60,447 bases of DNA, taken from assembly GCA_902537905.1 (NCBI GenBank), contig CACBDD010000002.1:1-60447 (forward strand), given 5' to 3'. This document shows positions 32,323-42,938 of the stretch, piece by piece. The DNA comes from an uncultured Pelagibacteraceae bacterium. GTDB taxonomy: Bacteria > Pseudomonadota > Alphaproteobacteria > Pelagibacterales > Pelagibacteraceae. Position 1 is the stretch's first letter. Each line of letters opens with the position of its first letter. The notes under the pieces are model-generated. The model did not search any database. It worked only from the letters and a program-made list of their open reading frames with translations, and was not told where the DNA came from. Both the position numbers and the translations under genes were made by a program.

Positions 32323-34509
32323 CTAATATAAAGGCTGATCTTTAAAAAAATCTTTCATTACTATTGGATTTTGCTCTAGTACATATCTGTACACATTGTA
32401 ATTTTCTAATACACGCTGAACATAGTTTCTAGTTTCTCTAAACTTGATTAGCTCAACCCAATCAACATAATTTATCTGTTTTTTTTGTGGATCCTTATTT
32501 ATTTTTTTCCAATATTTAACTCTATTTGGACCAGCATTGTATGCAGCTATTGCAAATGGATAAGCACCATCATATTGCTGAATTAAACCAGCAATATAAT
32601 GAGATCCTAAATTTATATTGTACTCTGGATCGGTTGTTAATCGAGATTTTGCATAAGGAAGCTTTGCTTGTTTAGCAACTAATTTTGCTGTGTAAGGCAT
32701 TAATTGCATTAACCCTTTTGCACCTGCATGACTATTTGCTTTTAAATCAAATTCACTTTCTTGTCTTATAATTGATAAAATTAATGCACTTTCAGGAATT
32801 TTTCTTCCATTAATGTATTTAGGTGTGCTTATTAATGGATAATTGTATTTGTTATGAAATCTTTTTTGATAAGAGGCAATTTTTGATACTTGTATTGCAA
32901 AATCATATCTATTGATACTGGTAGCAAGTTCGGCAGCTAAAAGTTCACTGCCTGCTGAAACATTGTCATTAGCAAGATGTCTTAAGATGAATTTTGTATA
33001 TTTATCTTTATTTAATTCATGTAAAAGGTGTGTAATTTTTACTAATTCTTTATTAAAAAAAACTTTTCTATACTCATCTTCAACTATCATTGTTTTATCA
33101 AGTTCAAATTTTGCAGTAGGATTAATTTTTAAAAATGCTAGCTGACCGTAATATGTGGTTAAATATTTTGTAGCCTCTTTATACCATTTTTCTGATTGAT
33201 CTTTATCTTTTAGTTTTTCATATGATCTACCTAACCAGTATGAACCCCTAGAAACACTTATTGGATAATTAACATTATCAAAAAAGTTTTTAAAATGGTC
33301 TTTTGCTAGAAGTGGATCATTTAAAAAACTTAGTGCTATCCATCCACTCATCCATTCTGCTTCAGCAAATTCAGGTCCTTCAGTCATTCCATGATTGCTA
33401 CTAATTTTATAAGCTAGTTCATATTGTTTTTTATAAATTAACTTTCGAGATATGATTTCTCTCTCTTTCCACCATTTGTCAGGTCTAACTAAATAATCTT
33501 TATCATTTCTTATCTTGAGTAAAATTTCAGTAGAAGACTCTAATCGTCCTTTTTTTCTTCTCCATTTTAATCGATCGTAGTTTAATCCAGCATCGTTTTT
33601 AAATTTATTTGGAACATTTTTGATTGCTTGATCTACACCGTATCCCTTGGTCATTAAAATATGTCTTGCTGTATAGAGCAATTCATAGTCTTTAGGTAAA
33701 TATCTGATTAATCTTTTTAAATCCCAATGATCACTATTCCATGCTAGATGATCAGCTCTTTTAATATAGTCATTTGCATCAAGATATTTTTTATATTTTT
33801 TTCTGAAAAACCTTAATTCACTTTTTGATAAATCTGCAGAAATCCATCCATTTTTAATTAGACTAATTCCATTTGCTTTGTCTCCTGATAAAATATGACT
33901 TTCACCCAAAATCATCTTACCATATCCACTCAAAGGTTCATTTTTTGAAAACCAATTGATTATTTTTCTTGGAGAAACTTTTTCTGTCGAAAGTTTATGC
34001 TCAGCCAAATATCTCAATCTATCTATTCTTGGATAATCTGAATTATCCTCGATAAAAACTTGGTAATCAAAAAAGGACTCTTGATTACCTGTTGTTAATA
34101 AATGTCTCCATTTAATAAAATTATATATAGATTTATCTTTAGCTTTTTTTGAGATTTTAATTGCAGATTTCCACTGTCCTTTTTGCATCTCTCCGATGGC
34201 TTTTTTTGCAATGCCAAAATCTTTTTTATTATAAAATTTAGAAATTTTTACTGTTCCTGAATTGATTAATCCGCTTATAACTGGTTTTTTTTTAGGTAAA
34301 AGAAAACTAAGTTTATTTTCTTTGTTAATTACCTTTTTTTCAACTTTAACTTTTGACGGTTTTTTTAGAGGTTTTATTGTGTTTAATATTATTTTTTTAT
34401 TTAATTCCTCAGACGACAGCGATGGTTTTTTTAAAGGTACAATCTGTGCCCAACTGAAATTAAAGCTAATCAAGGAAGTTATTATTAAAAATAATAATTT
34501 TTTAATCAT
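32323..34509 (-). CDS. slt: Soluble lytic murein transglycosylase
   Basis: SIIRQESEFDLKANSHAGAKGLMQLMPYTAK; AIAAYNAGPNRV; signal peptide. Confidence 0.9.
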   Translation of the reverse strand: MIKKLLFLIITSLISFNFSWAQIVPLKKPSLSSEELNKKIILNTIKPLKKPSKVKVEKKVINKENKLSFLLPKKKPVISGLINSGTVKISKFYNKKDFGIAKKAIGEMQKGQWKSAIKISKKAKDKSIYNFIKWRHLLTTGNQESFFDYQVFIEDNSDYPRIDRLRYLAEHKLSTEKVSPRKIINWFSKNEPLSGYGKMILGESHILSGDKANGISLIKNGWISADLSKSELRFFRKKYKKYLDANDYIKRADHLAWNSDHWDLKRLIRYLPKDYELLYTARHILMTKGYGVDQAIKNVPNKFKNDAGLNYDRLKWRRKKGRLESSTEILLKIRNDKDYLVRPDKWWKEREIISRKLIYKKQYELAYKISSNHGMTEGPEFAEAEWMSGWIALSFLNDPLLAKDHFKNFFDNVNYPISVSRGSYWLGRSYEKLKDKDQSEKWYKEATKYLTTYYGQLAFLKINPTAKFELDKTMIVEDEYRKVFFNKELVKITHLLHELNKDKYTKFILRHLANDNVSAGSELLAAELATSINRYDFAIQVSKIASYQKRFHNKYNYPLISTPKYINGRKIPESALILSIIRQESEFDLKANSHAGAKGLMQLMPYTAKLVAKQAKLPYAKSRLTTDPEYNINLGSHYIAGLIQQYDGAYPFAIAAYNAGPNRVKYWKKINKDPQKKQINYVDWVELIKFRETRNYVQRVLENYNVYRYVLEQNPIVMKDFFKDQPLY

Positions 34510-34552
34510 AATCTTTTGGTATATGAATCTTTAAACTATGTTATAAGTATTT

Positions 34553-35428
34553 ATGTTTAAAGGATCAAATGTTGCTTTAATTACTCCGTTTAAAAACAAT
34601 CTATTAGACGAGGAAGCCTATGTTAAATTAATACATTTTCATATTGAAAATGGAACTAGTGGTCTTGTGCCAGCAGGTACTACAGGAGAATCTCCAACAT
34701 TAAGTCATGATGAACATCAAAAAGTAATTGATCTTTGTATAAAAGAAAGCAATGGAAAAATTCCAGTTATAGCTGGAACAGGTTCAAATTCAACTGAGGA
34801 AGCTATTTCTTTAACCTCACACGCTGAAAAAGCAGGGGCAAATGGTGCTCTTATTGTAACACCTTATTACAATAAACCTACACAAGAAGGTCTATACCAA
34901 CATTACAAAGCCATAAATGACAAATGTGGTATACCAATAATAATTTACAATATACCAGGTAGATCAGTTATCGATATGTCAGTTGATACAATGGCAAGGT
35001 TGTTTGAGTTAAAAAATATAGTTGGTGTTAAAGATGCTACTGGAGATTTAGATAGAGTAGATCAACAGCTATCAAAAATGGGTAAAGAATTTGTTCAATT
35101 GACTGGTAATGATGATAATGCATTTGAATTTAATAAAAGAGGCGGAGTAGGCGCAATAAGTGTAACAGCAAATATAGCACCAAAGCTTTGTTCTGATTTT
35201 CAAAAATTTTCTAAGTCTGAAAATGAAATTAATCAAGCTGAAAAATTGGATAAAATTTTACAGCCAATCCATCATTCAATGTTTATAGAAAGTAACCCTA
35301 GTCCAGTTAAATATGCTGCTAAATTATTAAATCTGTGTGAAGATGATGTGAGATTACCCCTGGTAAAAGTAACTGAACAAACTAAAGAAATTGTTAAAAA
35401 GTCTCTTCAGTCTGCAAAATTGATTTAA
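34553..35428 (+). CDS. dapA: 4-hydroxy-tetrahydrodipicolinate synthase
   Basis: [30 protein letters not shown]. Confidence 0.95.
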   Translation: MFKGSNVALITPFKNNLLDEEAYVKLIHFHIENGTSGLVPAGTTGESPTLSHDEHQKVIDLCIKESNGKIPVIAGTGSNSTEEAISLTSHAEKAGANGALIVTPYYNKPTQEGLYQHYKAINDKCGIPIIIYNIPGRSVIDMSVDTMARLFELKNIVGVKDATGDLDRVDQQLSKMGKEFVQLTGNDDNAFEFNKRGGVGAISVTANIAPKLCSDFQKFSKSENEINQAEKLDKILQPIHHSMFIESNPSPVKYAAKLLNLCEDDVRLPLVKVTEQTKEIVKKSLQSAKLI

Positions 35429-35898
35429 TGAACAAAAAAACCAATTCTGGTTTAAAAATAATTTGCTTAAATAGGAAAGCTAGTTTTAATTATTTCTTCG
35501 AGGATATTTTAGAAGCAGGCATTGTTCTTAAAGGTTCTGAAATCAAATCAGTAAGAGATGGAAAAGTTAATATAGCAGACTCCTATGCAGTTGAAAAAAA
35601 AGGAGAAATAATTTTAATAAATTCTCATATTTCACCTTACAAACAAGCAAGTTATTCCAATCATAGCCCAACCGATGAAAGAAAGTTATTGCTAAACAAA
35701 AGAGAAATAAACAAATTAATTGGAAAAATGCAAAGAGATGGATTTACTATTGTTCCAACAAAAATGTATTTTAAAAAAGGGAAAGCCAAAATTGAATTAG
35801 CAGTTGCTAAAGGTAAGAAGCAATACGATAAAAGAGCAACAAAAAAGAGTAGAGATTGGAACCGTGAAAAGGCAAGATATATTAGAAAATCAAGCTAA
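35428..35898 (+). CDS. smpB: SsrA-binding protein
   Basis: [35 protein letters not shown]. Confidence 0.95.
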   Translation: MNKKTNSGLKIICLNRKASFNYFFEDILEAGIVLKGSEIKSVRDGKVNIADSYAVEKKGEIILINSHISPYKQASYSNHSPTDERKLLLNKREINKLIGKMQRDGFTIVPTKMYFKKGKAKIELAVAKGKKQYDKRATKKSRDWNREKARYIRKSS

Positions 35899-36382
35899 AA
35901 TTATTTATTTAGGTATTGGCTCTAATTTAGGTGATAGAAAAAAAAATATAGAAATTGCAAAATCACACTTAAGCGAAAACAATTTGGATTTTTTATCTAT
36001 TTCAAGTTTTTATGAAACACCTTCTTGGCCAGACCCTAAAAAACCTAAATTTTTAAATATAGTTATAAAGGCAAAATTTTATCACAATCCAGAAAGTCTC
36101 CTCGAAATATGTAAGAAAATTGAAATTTTGTTAGGAAGAAAAAAAGGTAAAAAAAATGATCCACGTGTTTGTGATATTGACATAATCGACTTTAATAAAA
36201 AGGTTTTAAAAGTAAAAAACAAATTAACTTTGCCCCATAAGCTTATGCATAAAAGAAATTTTGTACTTGTCCCTTTTTTTGAAATTCAAAAAGAATGGCA
36301 TCATCCAATTATTAAAAAAGATCTTAAAAGCTTGATTTCTTCACTCTCTCAAGCAGACATTAGGTCTATTAAACAAATTTAA
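35864..36382 (+). CDS. folK: HPPK, 7,8-dihydro-6-hydroxymethylpterin pyrophosphokinase (GTG start proposed, overlaps smpB)
   Basis: [43 protein letters not shown]. Confidence 0.88.
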   Translation: MKRQDILENQAKIIYLGIGSNLGDRKKNIEIAKSHLSENNLDFLSISSFYETPSWPDPKKPKFLNIVIKAKFYHNPESLLEICKKIEILLGRKKGKKNDPRVCDIDIIDFNKKVLKVKNKLTLPHKLMHKRNFVLVPFFEIQKEWHHPIIKKDLKSLISSLSQADIRSIKQI

Positions 36383-36390
36383 ATTAATGT

Positions 36391-36403
36391 TATAATAAAG
36401 CTA
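36391..36403 (+). promoter_or_regulatory. Putative -10 TATAAT immediately upstream of spoT ATG (leaderless transcript predicted)
   Basis: tgTTATAATaaagctATG. Confidence 0.4.
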
Positions 36404-38148
36404 TGTTGAATTCTAATGAACTAATTAATAAAGTTAAAAATTATAATAAATTTTTAAATCCTGAAAAATTAGATAAAGCTTATAATTTTGCTGTAAATGC
36501 CCATAAGAGTCAAAAGAGAGCTTCAGGTGATCCTTATTCTGTGCATCCAATTGAAGTTGCAAATATTTTAACAGAGTTAAAATTAGACAGTGCTACAATT
36601 ACCACAGGTTTGTTGCATGACACTATTGAAGATACTTTTGCAACATATGAAACAATTAAAGCTGAATTTGGTGATGAAGTTGCTGATTTAGTAGATGGTG
36701 TTACAAAAATATCTGTGTTTGAAAATACAGCAGGATCAAATTCAAAAGTAGAAAATTTTAGAAAATTAATTTTAGCAACTTCAAAAGATATAAGAGTTTT
36801 GTTAGTAAAAATTGCAGACAGATTGCACAACATGAGAACGATTAAAGCAATCACAAAAGAAGAAAAAAGACAAAGAATTGCACAGGAAACAATGGAAATT
36901 TATGCACCCTTAGCTGATAGAATGGGTATGCACCGAATACGTGATGAGCTTGAAGATTTGTCTTTCGAAATATTAAATTATGATGCAAGAAAGTTAATAA
37001 AAAAAAGACTTGATGAAATTAAATTAGATAAAAAAGATATTTTTGAAGAGCAATCATATGAACTTAGTGAGATATTGAATGATAACGAGATTAACGCAGA
37101 AATACATGGAAGAGAAAAAACTCCATTTTCAATCTGGAGAAAAGTTCAAAAAAAAAGAGTTTCTTTAGAACAGATAACAGACATTATTGGTTTTAGAATT
37201 ATATTAAACAATGTTGATGATTGTTATAAAACACTAGGCATATTTCATAAGAAATGGAACTGTATACCTGGAAAATTTAAAGACTATATCTCTTCACCAA
37301 AAATAAATGGATACAAATCAATTCACACTTCAGTCATTGGTTCAAATAAAAAGCCTATAGAGATTCAGATTAGAACACAAGAAATGCACGACTTTGCAGA
37401 AAGAGGTGTTGCATCTCATTGGCAGTATAAATCTTCCGAAAAATTTAATTCATTAAGTTGGAAAGAGTATGATTGGTTAAAAGATTTGGTAGAGATTATT
37501 GAAAAAAATGAAAATCCTGAGGATTCTTATGAGTATACAAAACTTCAAATGTTTCAAGAAAATGTCTTTTGCTTTACACCAAAAGGATCAGTAATTAAAT
37601 TACCAAAAGATGCAACAGCAATTGATTTTGCCTATGCTGTGCACACTAAAATTGGTAATTCAGCAATAGGCTGTGAAGTAAATGGAAATAACAGTGAATT
37701 ACAAACTATACTAAGAAATGGTGATAGAGTTAATATTTTAACATCTAAAAATAGTTCACCATCATTGCATTGGATACCAACCACAAAAACAGGTAAAGCA
37801 AGAGCTGCTATTAGAAGATATTGGCATGATAAAGGTGAGCAAAAAGAGGAAAAAACAAAAAAATACAATACTACACTTTGGATTTCTTTACCTGATAAAC
37901 CCGGCCAACTTGGTGATATAAGTTCTTTAATTGGAAGTCATAAACTTAACATTTCTAATTTAGAGATGGCAGGTAAAAATCCAAATTATATTAATTTTAG
38001 ATTTAGATTAATAATTAGAAATCTTAAGAATTTTACAAATTTTATTGCAGAGCTAAAGCAAAAAGGTATAAAATTTAAGATAATTAGACACGAAGAAAAA
38101 AGAAATGCTTTCACTCAAAAAATCCTTAAATATTTTAAAAAAGACTGA
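36403..38148 (+). CDS. spoT: (p)ppGpp synthetase/hydrolase RelA/SpoT family
   Basis: HD domain LLHDTIEDTFAT; synthetase, TGS and ACT domains. Confidence 0.92.
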   Translation: MLNSNELINKVKNYNKFLNPEKLDKAYNFAVNAHKSQKRASGDPYSVHPIEVANILTELKLDSATITTGLLHDTIEDTFATYETIKAEFGDEVADLVDGVTKISVFENTAGSNSKVENFRKLILATSKDIRVLLVKIADRLHNMRTIKAITKEEKRQRIAQETMEIYAPLADRMGMHRIRDELEDLSFEILNYDARKLIKKRLDEIKLDKKDIFEEQSYELSEILNDNEINAEIHGREKTPFSIWRKVQKKRVSLEQITDIIGFRIILNNVDDCYKTLGIFHKKWNCIPGKFKDYISSPKINGYKSIHTSVIGSNKKPIEIQIRTQEMHDFAERGVASHWQYKSSEKFNSLSWKEYDWLKDLVEIIEKNENPEDSYEYTKLQMFQENVFCFTPKGSVIKLPKDATAIDFAYAVHTKIGNSAIGCEVNGNNSELQTILRNGDRVNILTSKNSSPSLHWIPTTKTGKARAAIRRYWHDKGEQKEEKTKKYNTTLWISLPDKPGQLGDISSLIGSHKLNISNLEMAGKNPNYINFRFRLIIRNLKNFTNFIAELKQKGIKFKIIRHEEKRNAFTQKILKYFKKD

Positions 38149-38692
38149 TGCGTTATTAGAAGGACATTTTGTTTTATCCTCAGGGCTACATTCTCCAAAG
38201 TATATTCAATGCGCTAAACTTTTAAGCTTTCCTAATTTAGCTGACAAAATTTGTAAATCATTAGCAAATAAAATTAAAAAAAATTTTAAAAAAATAGATT
38301 TAATTCTTTCTCCAGCAATGGGTGGTGTAATTATAGGTTATGAAATTGGTAAAATTTTAAAAAAAGAAACAATTTTTTGTGAGAGAGTGAATGGAAAATT
38401 TACTCTTAGAAGAGGCTTTAGTATAAAAAAGGGAGCAAGAGTTTTAATTATAGAAGATGTGATTACGACTGGTAAATCCAGTTTGGAATGTGTGAAACTT
38501 ATTAAAAAATCAAATGCAAAACTTCTAGGATTTGCCTCTATAATTGATAGATCAACAAAAAAATCTCTGAAAATAAAAAATAAAATTGTTTCTCATTTAA
38601 AAATAGATGTACCTAGTTACAACCTTAAAAATATACCTAAATCTCTAAAATCAATTCCCATTACTACACCAGGAAGCAGATTTATTAAGTGA
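38105..38692 (+). CDS. pyrE: Orotate phosphoribosyltransferase
   Basis: GHFVLSSGLHSPKYIQCAKLL; VLIIEDVITTGKSS. Confidence 0.93.
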   Translation: MLSLKKSLNILKKTDALLEGHFVLSSGLHSPKYIQCAKLLSFPNLADKICKSLANKIKKNFKKIDLILSPAMGGVIIGYEIGKILKKETIFCERVNGKFTLRRGFSIKKGARVLIIEDVITTGKSSLECVKLIKKSNAKLLGFASIIDRSTKKSLKIKNKIVSHLKIDVPSYNLKNIPKSLKSIPITTPGSRFIK

Positions 38693-39408
38693 AAAGACTA
38701 GGCGTAAATATAGATCATATTGCAACACTGCGTAATGCACGTGGTGAAAAACATCCCAATCCAATTTTTGCTGCAAAAGAAGTTATAAAATTTGGTGCAG
38801 ACTCCGTAACTATTCATTTGAGAGAAGATAGAAGACACATAAATGATTTAGATACTAAAGAGATTTGTGCTTTAAATAAAGTTTTAGTTAATCTTGAAGT
38901 CTCAATGAATAATGAAATAATTAAAAAAGCTTTAAGATATAAACCAAATTATATTTGTATTGTTCCAGAAAATAGAAAAGAGATAACCACAGAAGGTGGA
39001 TTAAATCTAAAAGATAATTATAAAAAATTAAAAGAAATAATTTCTAAATTTAAAAAATCCAATATCCGAACTAGTTTATTTATTAACCCCAATTTAAATG
39101 ATATTAAACTTTCAAAAAAATTAAATGTGGATTGTGTTGAAATTCATACTGGAAAACTAGCTAATTATGTTAAATCACATAAAAATTTTTCAAGCGAATT
39201 AAATAGAATTAAAAAAAGCTCAAAACTTGCATCTAAATTTAATATAGAAGTACATGCAGGACATGGTTTAGATTATAAAACGACTAAAATTTTAACAAAA
39301 ATTAACGAAATTGAGGAATTCAACATAGGACATTTTATTATTGGAGAGTCGATATTTTATGGTCTACCCAAAGTAATTAAAGATTTTATAAAAATTATTA
39401 AAAATTAA
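38689..39408 (+). CDS. pdxJ: Pyridoxine 5'-phosphate synthase (GTG start)
   Basis: LGVNIDHIATLRNARG; HAGHGLDYKT. Confidence 0.95.
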   Translation: MKRLGVNIDHIATLRNARGEKHPNPIFAAKEVIKFGADSVTIHLREDRRHINDLDTKEICALNKVLVNLEVSMNNEIIKKALRYKPNYICIVPENRKEITTEGGLNLKDNYKKLKEIISKFKKSNIRTSLFINPNLNDIKLSKKLNVDCVEIHTGKLANYVKSHKNFSSELNRIKKSSKLASKFNIEVHAGHGLDYKTTKILTKINEIEEFNIGHFIIGESIFYGLPKVIKDFIKIIKN

Positions 39409-39794
39409 TGAAAATTTTAGGTATTGGAGTTGATATAATTGAAAATAAAAGAATTAAAGAAGCTATAAAAAATAAATCTTTTATTAATCGAGTTTATAGT
39501 GTTAGAGAACAAAGACAATCAAACTTGATAAAGAATAGAGTGGCTTTTTTCTCCAAAAGATTTGCAGCAAAAGAAGCATTTTCTAAAGCTTTGGGTACCG
39601 GATTTAAAATGAAATTGAACTTTAAAGATATAGAAGTAGTTAACGATAAAATGGGTAAACCTAATTATGTTAAAAACACAAAAATCACCAAAATGATCCA
39701 AAATAAATTTAAAATAAAAAAATATAATTGTTTTCTATCCATTTCTGATGAAAAAAAATATTCAACAGCATTTGCTATTATTCAATCACAATGA
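39408..39794 (+). CDS. acpS: Holo-[acyl-carrier-protein] synthase
   Basis: GIGVDIIENKRIKEA; FAAKEAFSKALGTG. Confidence 0.94.
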   Translation: MKILGIGVDIIENKRIKEAIKNKSFINRVYSVREQRQSNLIKNRVAFFSKRFAAKEAFSKALGTGFKMKLNFKDIEVVNDKMGKPNYVKNTKITKMIQNKFKIKKYNCFLSISDEKKYSTAFAIIQSQ

Positions 39795-40528
39795 AACTAG
39801 ATAAAAACTTTTTTTCAGAAAATATAAAAACTTTATTTTATGCTTTGATAATTGCAGTAATAATTAGATCACTTTTAGTGCAACCTTTTTACATACCCTC
39901 TTCTTCGATGGAACCCACATTACTTGTAGGCGATAGACTGTTTGTTACAAAATATTCATATGGATATAGTAAACATTCTTTCCCTTTTAGCCCACCAATA
40001 CTCAGTAAAAGAATAATGTTTAAAAGTCCTGAAAGAGGGGACGTAGTTGTTTTTAAAACACCAGCTGACAATAGAACAGATTATATAAAACGTTTAATTG
40101 GACTGCCAGGAGATAAAATTAAGTTTATTGACGCCAATCTATATTTAAATAGTAGCGAAATACTTAAATCTAAAATCCCACTTAAAAAAAAAATTTATTG
40201 TGGTGACACAACAATAGATGTCTTAAAGTTTGAGGAAAAATTACCTAATGGTAAAAAATTTCATACAGTTTATTTAAAAAATTATAGCTATCAAAACTCA
40301 GATGTTTTTACAGTTCCAGATGATCATTATTTTTTTTTAGGTGATAATAGAGATTGTTCTAAAGATAGCAGATTTCTTTCAAGTGTAGGTTATGTTCACA
40401 AAGATAACTTGGTTGGTAAGGCTCAATTTATTTTTTTTTCATCTGACAAAAAAATTGGAAGTTTTATTGAATTTTGGAAATGGCATAAATCTATAAGATT
40501 TAAAAGAACCTTTGATGTTATTAATTAA
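39791..40528 (+). CDS. lepB: Signal peptidase I
   Basis: IPSSSMEPTLLVGDRLFVTKYSYG; GDNRDCSKDSR. Confidence 0.95.
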   Translation: MKLDKNFFSENIKTLFYALIIAVIIRSLLVQPFYIPSSSMEPTLLVGDRLFVTKYSYGYSKHSFPFSPPILSKRIMFKSPERGDVVVFKTPADNRTDYIKRLIGLPGDKIKFIDANLYLNSSEILKSKIPLKKKIYCGDTTIDVLKFEEKLPNGKKFHTVYLKNYSYQNSDVFTVPDDHYFFLGDNRDCSKDSRFLSSVGYVHKDNLVGKAQFIFFSSDKKIGSFIEFWKWHKSIRFKRTFDVIN

Positions 40529-41193
40529 TGAAAATAAAGTATCAAGAATTAGAAAAAAAAATAAATATAGTTTTTAAAAACAAAAATTTATTAGAGCAAT
40601 CTCTTACTCATAAAAGTTTTAATTCTTCTAAAAATAATGAGAAAATTGAATTTTTAGGTGATCGTGTATTAGGACTAGTCATGGCTAAAAAATTATTAGA
40701 AATTTATCCCAATGAAAAAGAGGGTATACTTGATAAGAAATTTGCTTCACTTGTTAATAAAAAATCTTGTCTTGAAATTGCAAAATCAATTAATTTAGAA
40801 AAATATATTAAAACTTTTAATCCTAAAAATAAAAAAATCAAAATAGAGGATAAAATTATTGCAGACAGTTGTGAAGCATTAATAGGAGCAATTTATCTCG
40901 ATAAAGGTTTTAATATTGTTGAAAAATTTATTTTAAAACAGTGGGAAGCAAAAATTAGCGATAGCGTTGTTACCGAAATTGATGCCAAAACTAAGTTACA
41001 AGAACAAACATTAAAAAAATTTAAAAGTCTTCCTAAATATAAATTAATCTCAAATACTGGACCAAGACATAAACCTGTATTTAGAGTGGGTGTAAAATTA
41101 CCTAATACAAAATACTTTATTGGCATTGGTAATTCCAAAAAAAATGCTGAACAAAGTGCTGCTACAGAGTGTTTAAATAGTTTCAATAAATAA
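40528..41193 (+). CDS. rnc: Ribonuclease III
   Basis: NEKIEFLGDRVLGLVMAKKLL; dsRBD C-terminus. Confidence 0.94.
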   Translation: MKIKYQELEKKINIVFKNKNLLEQSLTHKSFNSSKNNEKIEFLGDRVLGLVMAKKLLEIYPNEKEGILDKKFASLVNKKSCLEIAKSINLEKYIKTFNPKNKKIKIEDKIIADSCEALIGAIYLDKGFNIVEKFILKQWEAKISDSVVTEIDAKTKLQEQTLKKFKSLPKYKLISNTGPRHKPVFRVGVKLPNTKYFIGIGNSKKNAEQSAATECLNSFNK

Positions 41194-41194
41194 T

Positions 41195-41875
41195 ATGAAT
41201 TGGTCTGATGAAGGTTTTTTGTTAAGTAAAAATAGATATAACGAAAACTCTTTGATTGTAGAAATTTTTACCAAAGAAAAAGGCAAAGTATCAGGTATCA
41301 TATTTGGTGGCACATCAAAAAAAATTAAAAATTATCTGCAAATAGGAAATAAATTGCATGTTAATTATAATTCAAAAAATGAAAATAGAACTGGCTACTT
41401 TAAAGTCGAAATTTTAAAAGCTTACAGCCCTTTGTATTTTGATGATAAACAAAAATTATCATGCTTAACTTCTGCAATGAATTTGATTAAAATTTTAACA
41501 GCAGATTCACAATCAAATGAAAAAGTATTTTTCATAATTCGGAATTTTTTTTTAATTTTACAAGATAAAAATTGGTTAAAAAAATATATTTTTTGGGAAT
41601 TAGAATTACTCAAAATATTAGGTTATGATTTAGAATTAGAAAACATAGTAGAGAAAGATACTGAAAATAACGAAACTGTTTATTATGTTTCATCGTCAAA
41701 TGAAAAAAAATATGTACCAAACTTTCTTATTGAAAAAGATAAAGAGGTTGAAGATATTAAAATTTTATTAAAAGGTTTGAAGTTAGTTAACGATTATCTT
41801 GATAAAACAATTTTAAAACCAAACAATATTAATTTTCCAAATAATAGATTGTTGTTTCTTAATACTTTAAGGTGA
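41195..41875 (+). CDS. recO: DNA repair protein RecO
   Basis: DEGFLLSKNRYNENSLIVEIFTKEKGKVSGIIFGG; downstream of rnc. Confidence 0.88.
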   Translation: MNWSDEGFLLSKNRYNENSLIVEIFTKEKGKVSGIIFGGTSKKIKNYLQIGNKLHVNYNSKNENRTGYFKVEILKAYSPLYFDDKQKLSCLTSAMNLIKILTADSQSNEKVFFIIRNFFLILQDKNWLKKYIFWELELLKILGYDLELENIVEKDTENNETVYYVSSSNEKKYVPNFLIEKDKEVEDIKILLKGLKLVNDYLDKTILKPNNINFPNNRLLFLNTLR

Positions 41876-42865
41876 TTACTTTATTATTTTGTCAATTCGA
41901 TCAGCGTAATAACTTACTATCGCATTTGCACCAGCTCTTTTGAAAGCTACTAAACTTTCATATACTGCATCTCTATTCACAAGGTTTTTGTTTATTGCGT
42001 TTTCCATTAAACTATACTCACCCGATACTTGATAAGCAAAAACTGGGATTTTAAATTTTTCTTTAATTGATTTAATTATATCCAAATATGGCATTCCAGG
42101 CTTAACCATAATCATATCAGCGCCTTCTTTTATATCTAAAGCAACTTCTCTTAACGCTTCATCAGAATTTCTAAAATCCATTTGATATGTTTTTTTATCT
42201 CCTTTTAATGAGCTTTTTGAACCCACAGCATCTCTAAAGGGACCATAAAAGTTTGATGCATATTTTGCTGCATAGGATAAAATTTGAACATTCTGGAATT
42301 TATTTTTATCTAAAGCTTTTCTTATTTTTCCTATTCTACCATCCATCATATCTGAAGGAGCCAGAACATCACAGCCCATTTCTGCCTGAAGTAATGATTG
42401 ATTAACCAAAACATTAATCGTTTCGTCATTTAATATAGTGTTAGATTTTATTAAACCATCATGACCATGTGATGTGTAGGGATCTAAAGCAACATCACAC
42501 ATTATGCCAATTTGGTTTTTGAATCTTTTTTTGACTTCTTGTAACGCCTTACATACTAAATTATTTTCATTCAGTGATTCTGTTCCCAATTCATCTTTTT
42601 TTGAATTTTTAGTTTTAGGGAAAAGAGCTATCATTGGTATTCCTAATTGTAATGCTTTATCCACAATTTGGCTCAATCGGTTAATTGTATACCTGTAAAC
42701 GCCCGGCATTGATGAAATCTCTTGTCTTTTATTTGACCCTTCAATTAAAAAAATAGGTAGAATAAAGTCATTTGGACTCAAGGTATTTTCTTGAATCAGT
42801 TTTCTAGACCAAGATTGTTTTCTATTTCTTCTTAGTCTTAGACTAGGATATTTACCTGTAATCAT
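41876..42865 (-). CDS. hemB: Delta-aminolevulinic acid dehydratase
   Basis: DVLAPSDMMDGRIGKIRKAL; MVKPGMPYLDII. Confidence 0.95.
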   Translation of the reverse strand: MITGKYPSLRLRRNRKQSWSRKLIQENTLSPNDFILPIFLIEGSNKRQEISSMPGVYRYTINRLSQIVDKALQLGIPMIALFPKTKNSKKDELGTESLNENNLVCKALQEVKKRFKNQIGIMCDVALDPYTSHGHDGLIKSNTILNDETINVLVNQSLLQAEMGCDVLAPSDMMDGRIGKIRKALDKNKFQNVQILSYAAKYASNFYGPFRDAVGSKSSLKGDKKTYQMDFRNSDEALREVALDIKEGADMIMVKPGMPYLDIIKSIKEKFKIPVFAYQVSGEYSLMENAINKNLVNRDAVYESLVAFKRAGANAIVSYYADRIDKIIK

Positions 42866-42938
42866 GTTTTAATTTACTTTCAAATTGCGACAAATGTAAT
42901 ATACACATATACAAAAAAAAGAGTAGAAAGCAATCAAG

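Noticed and set aside
35804-35863. Extended N-terminus of FolK as called in the ORF track
   Set aside because: This part lies inside smpB out of frame and does not resemble FolK; the conserved start region is [11 protein letters not shown].
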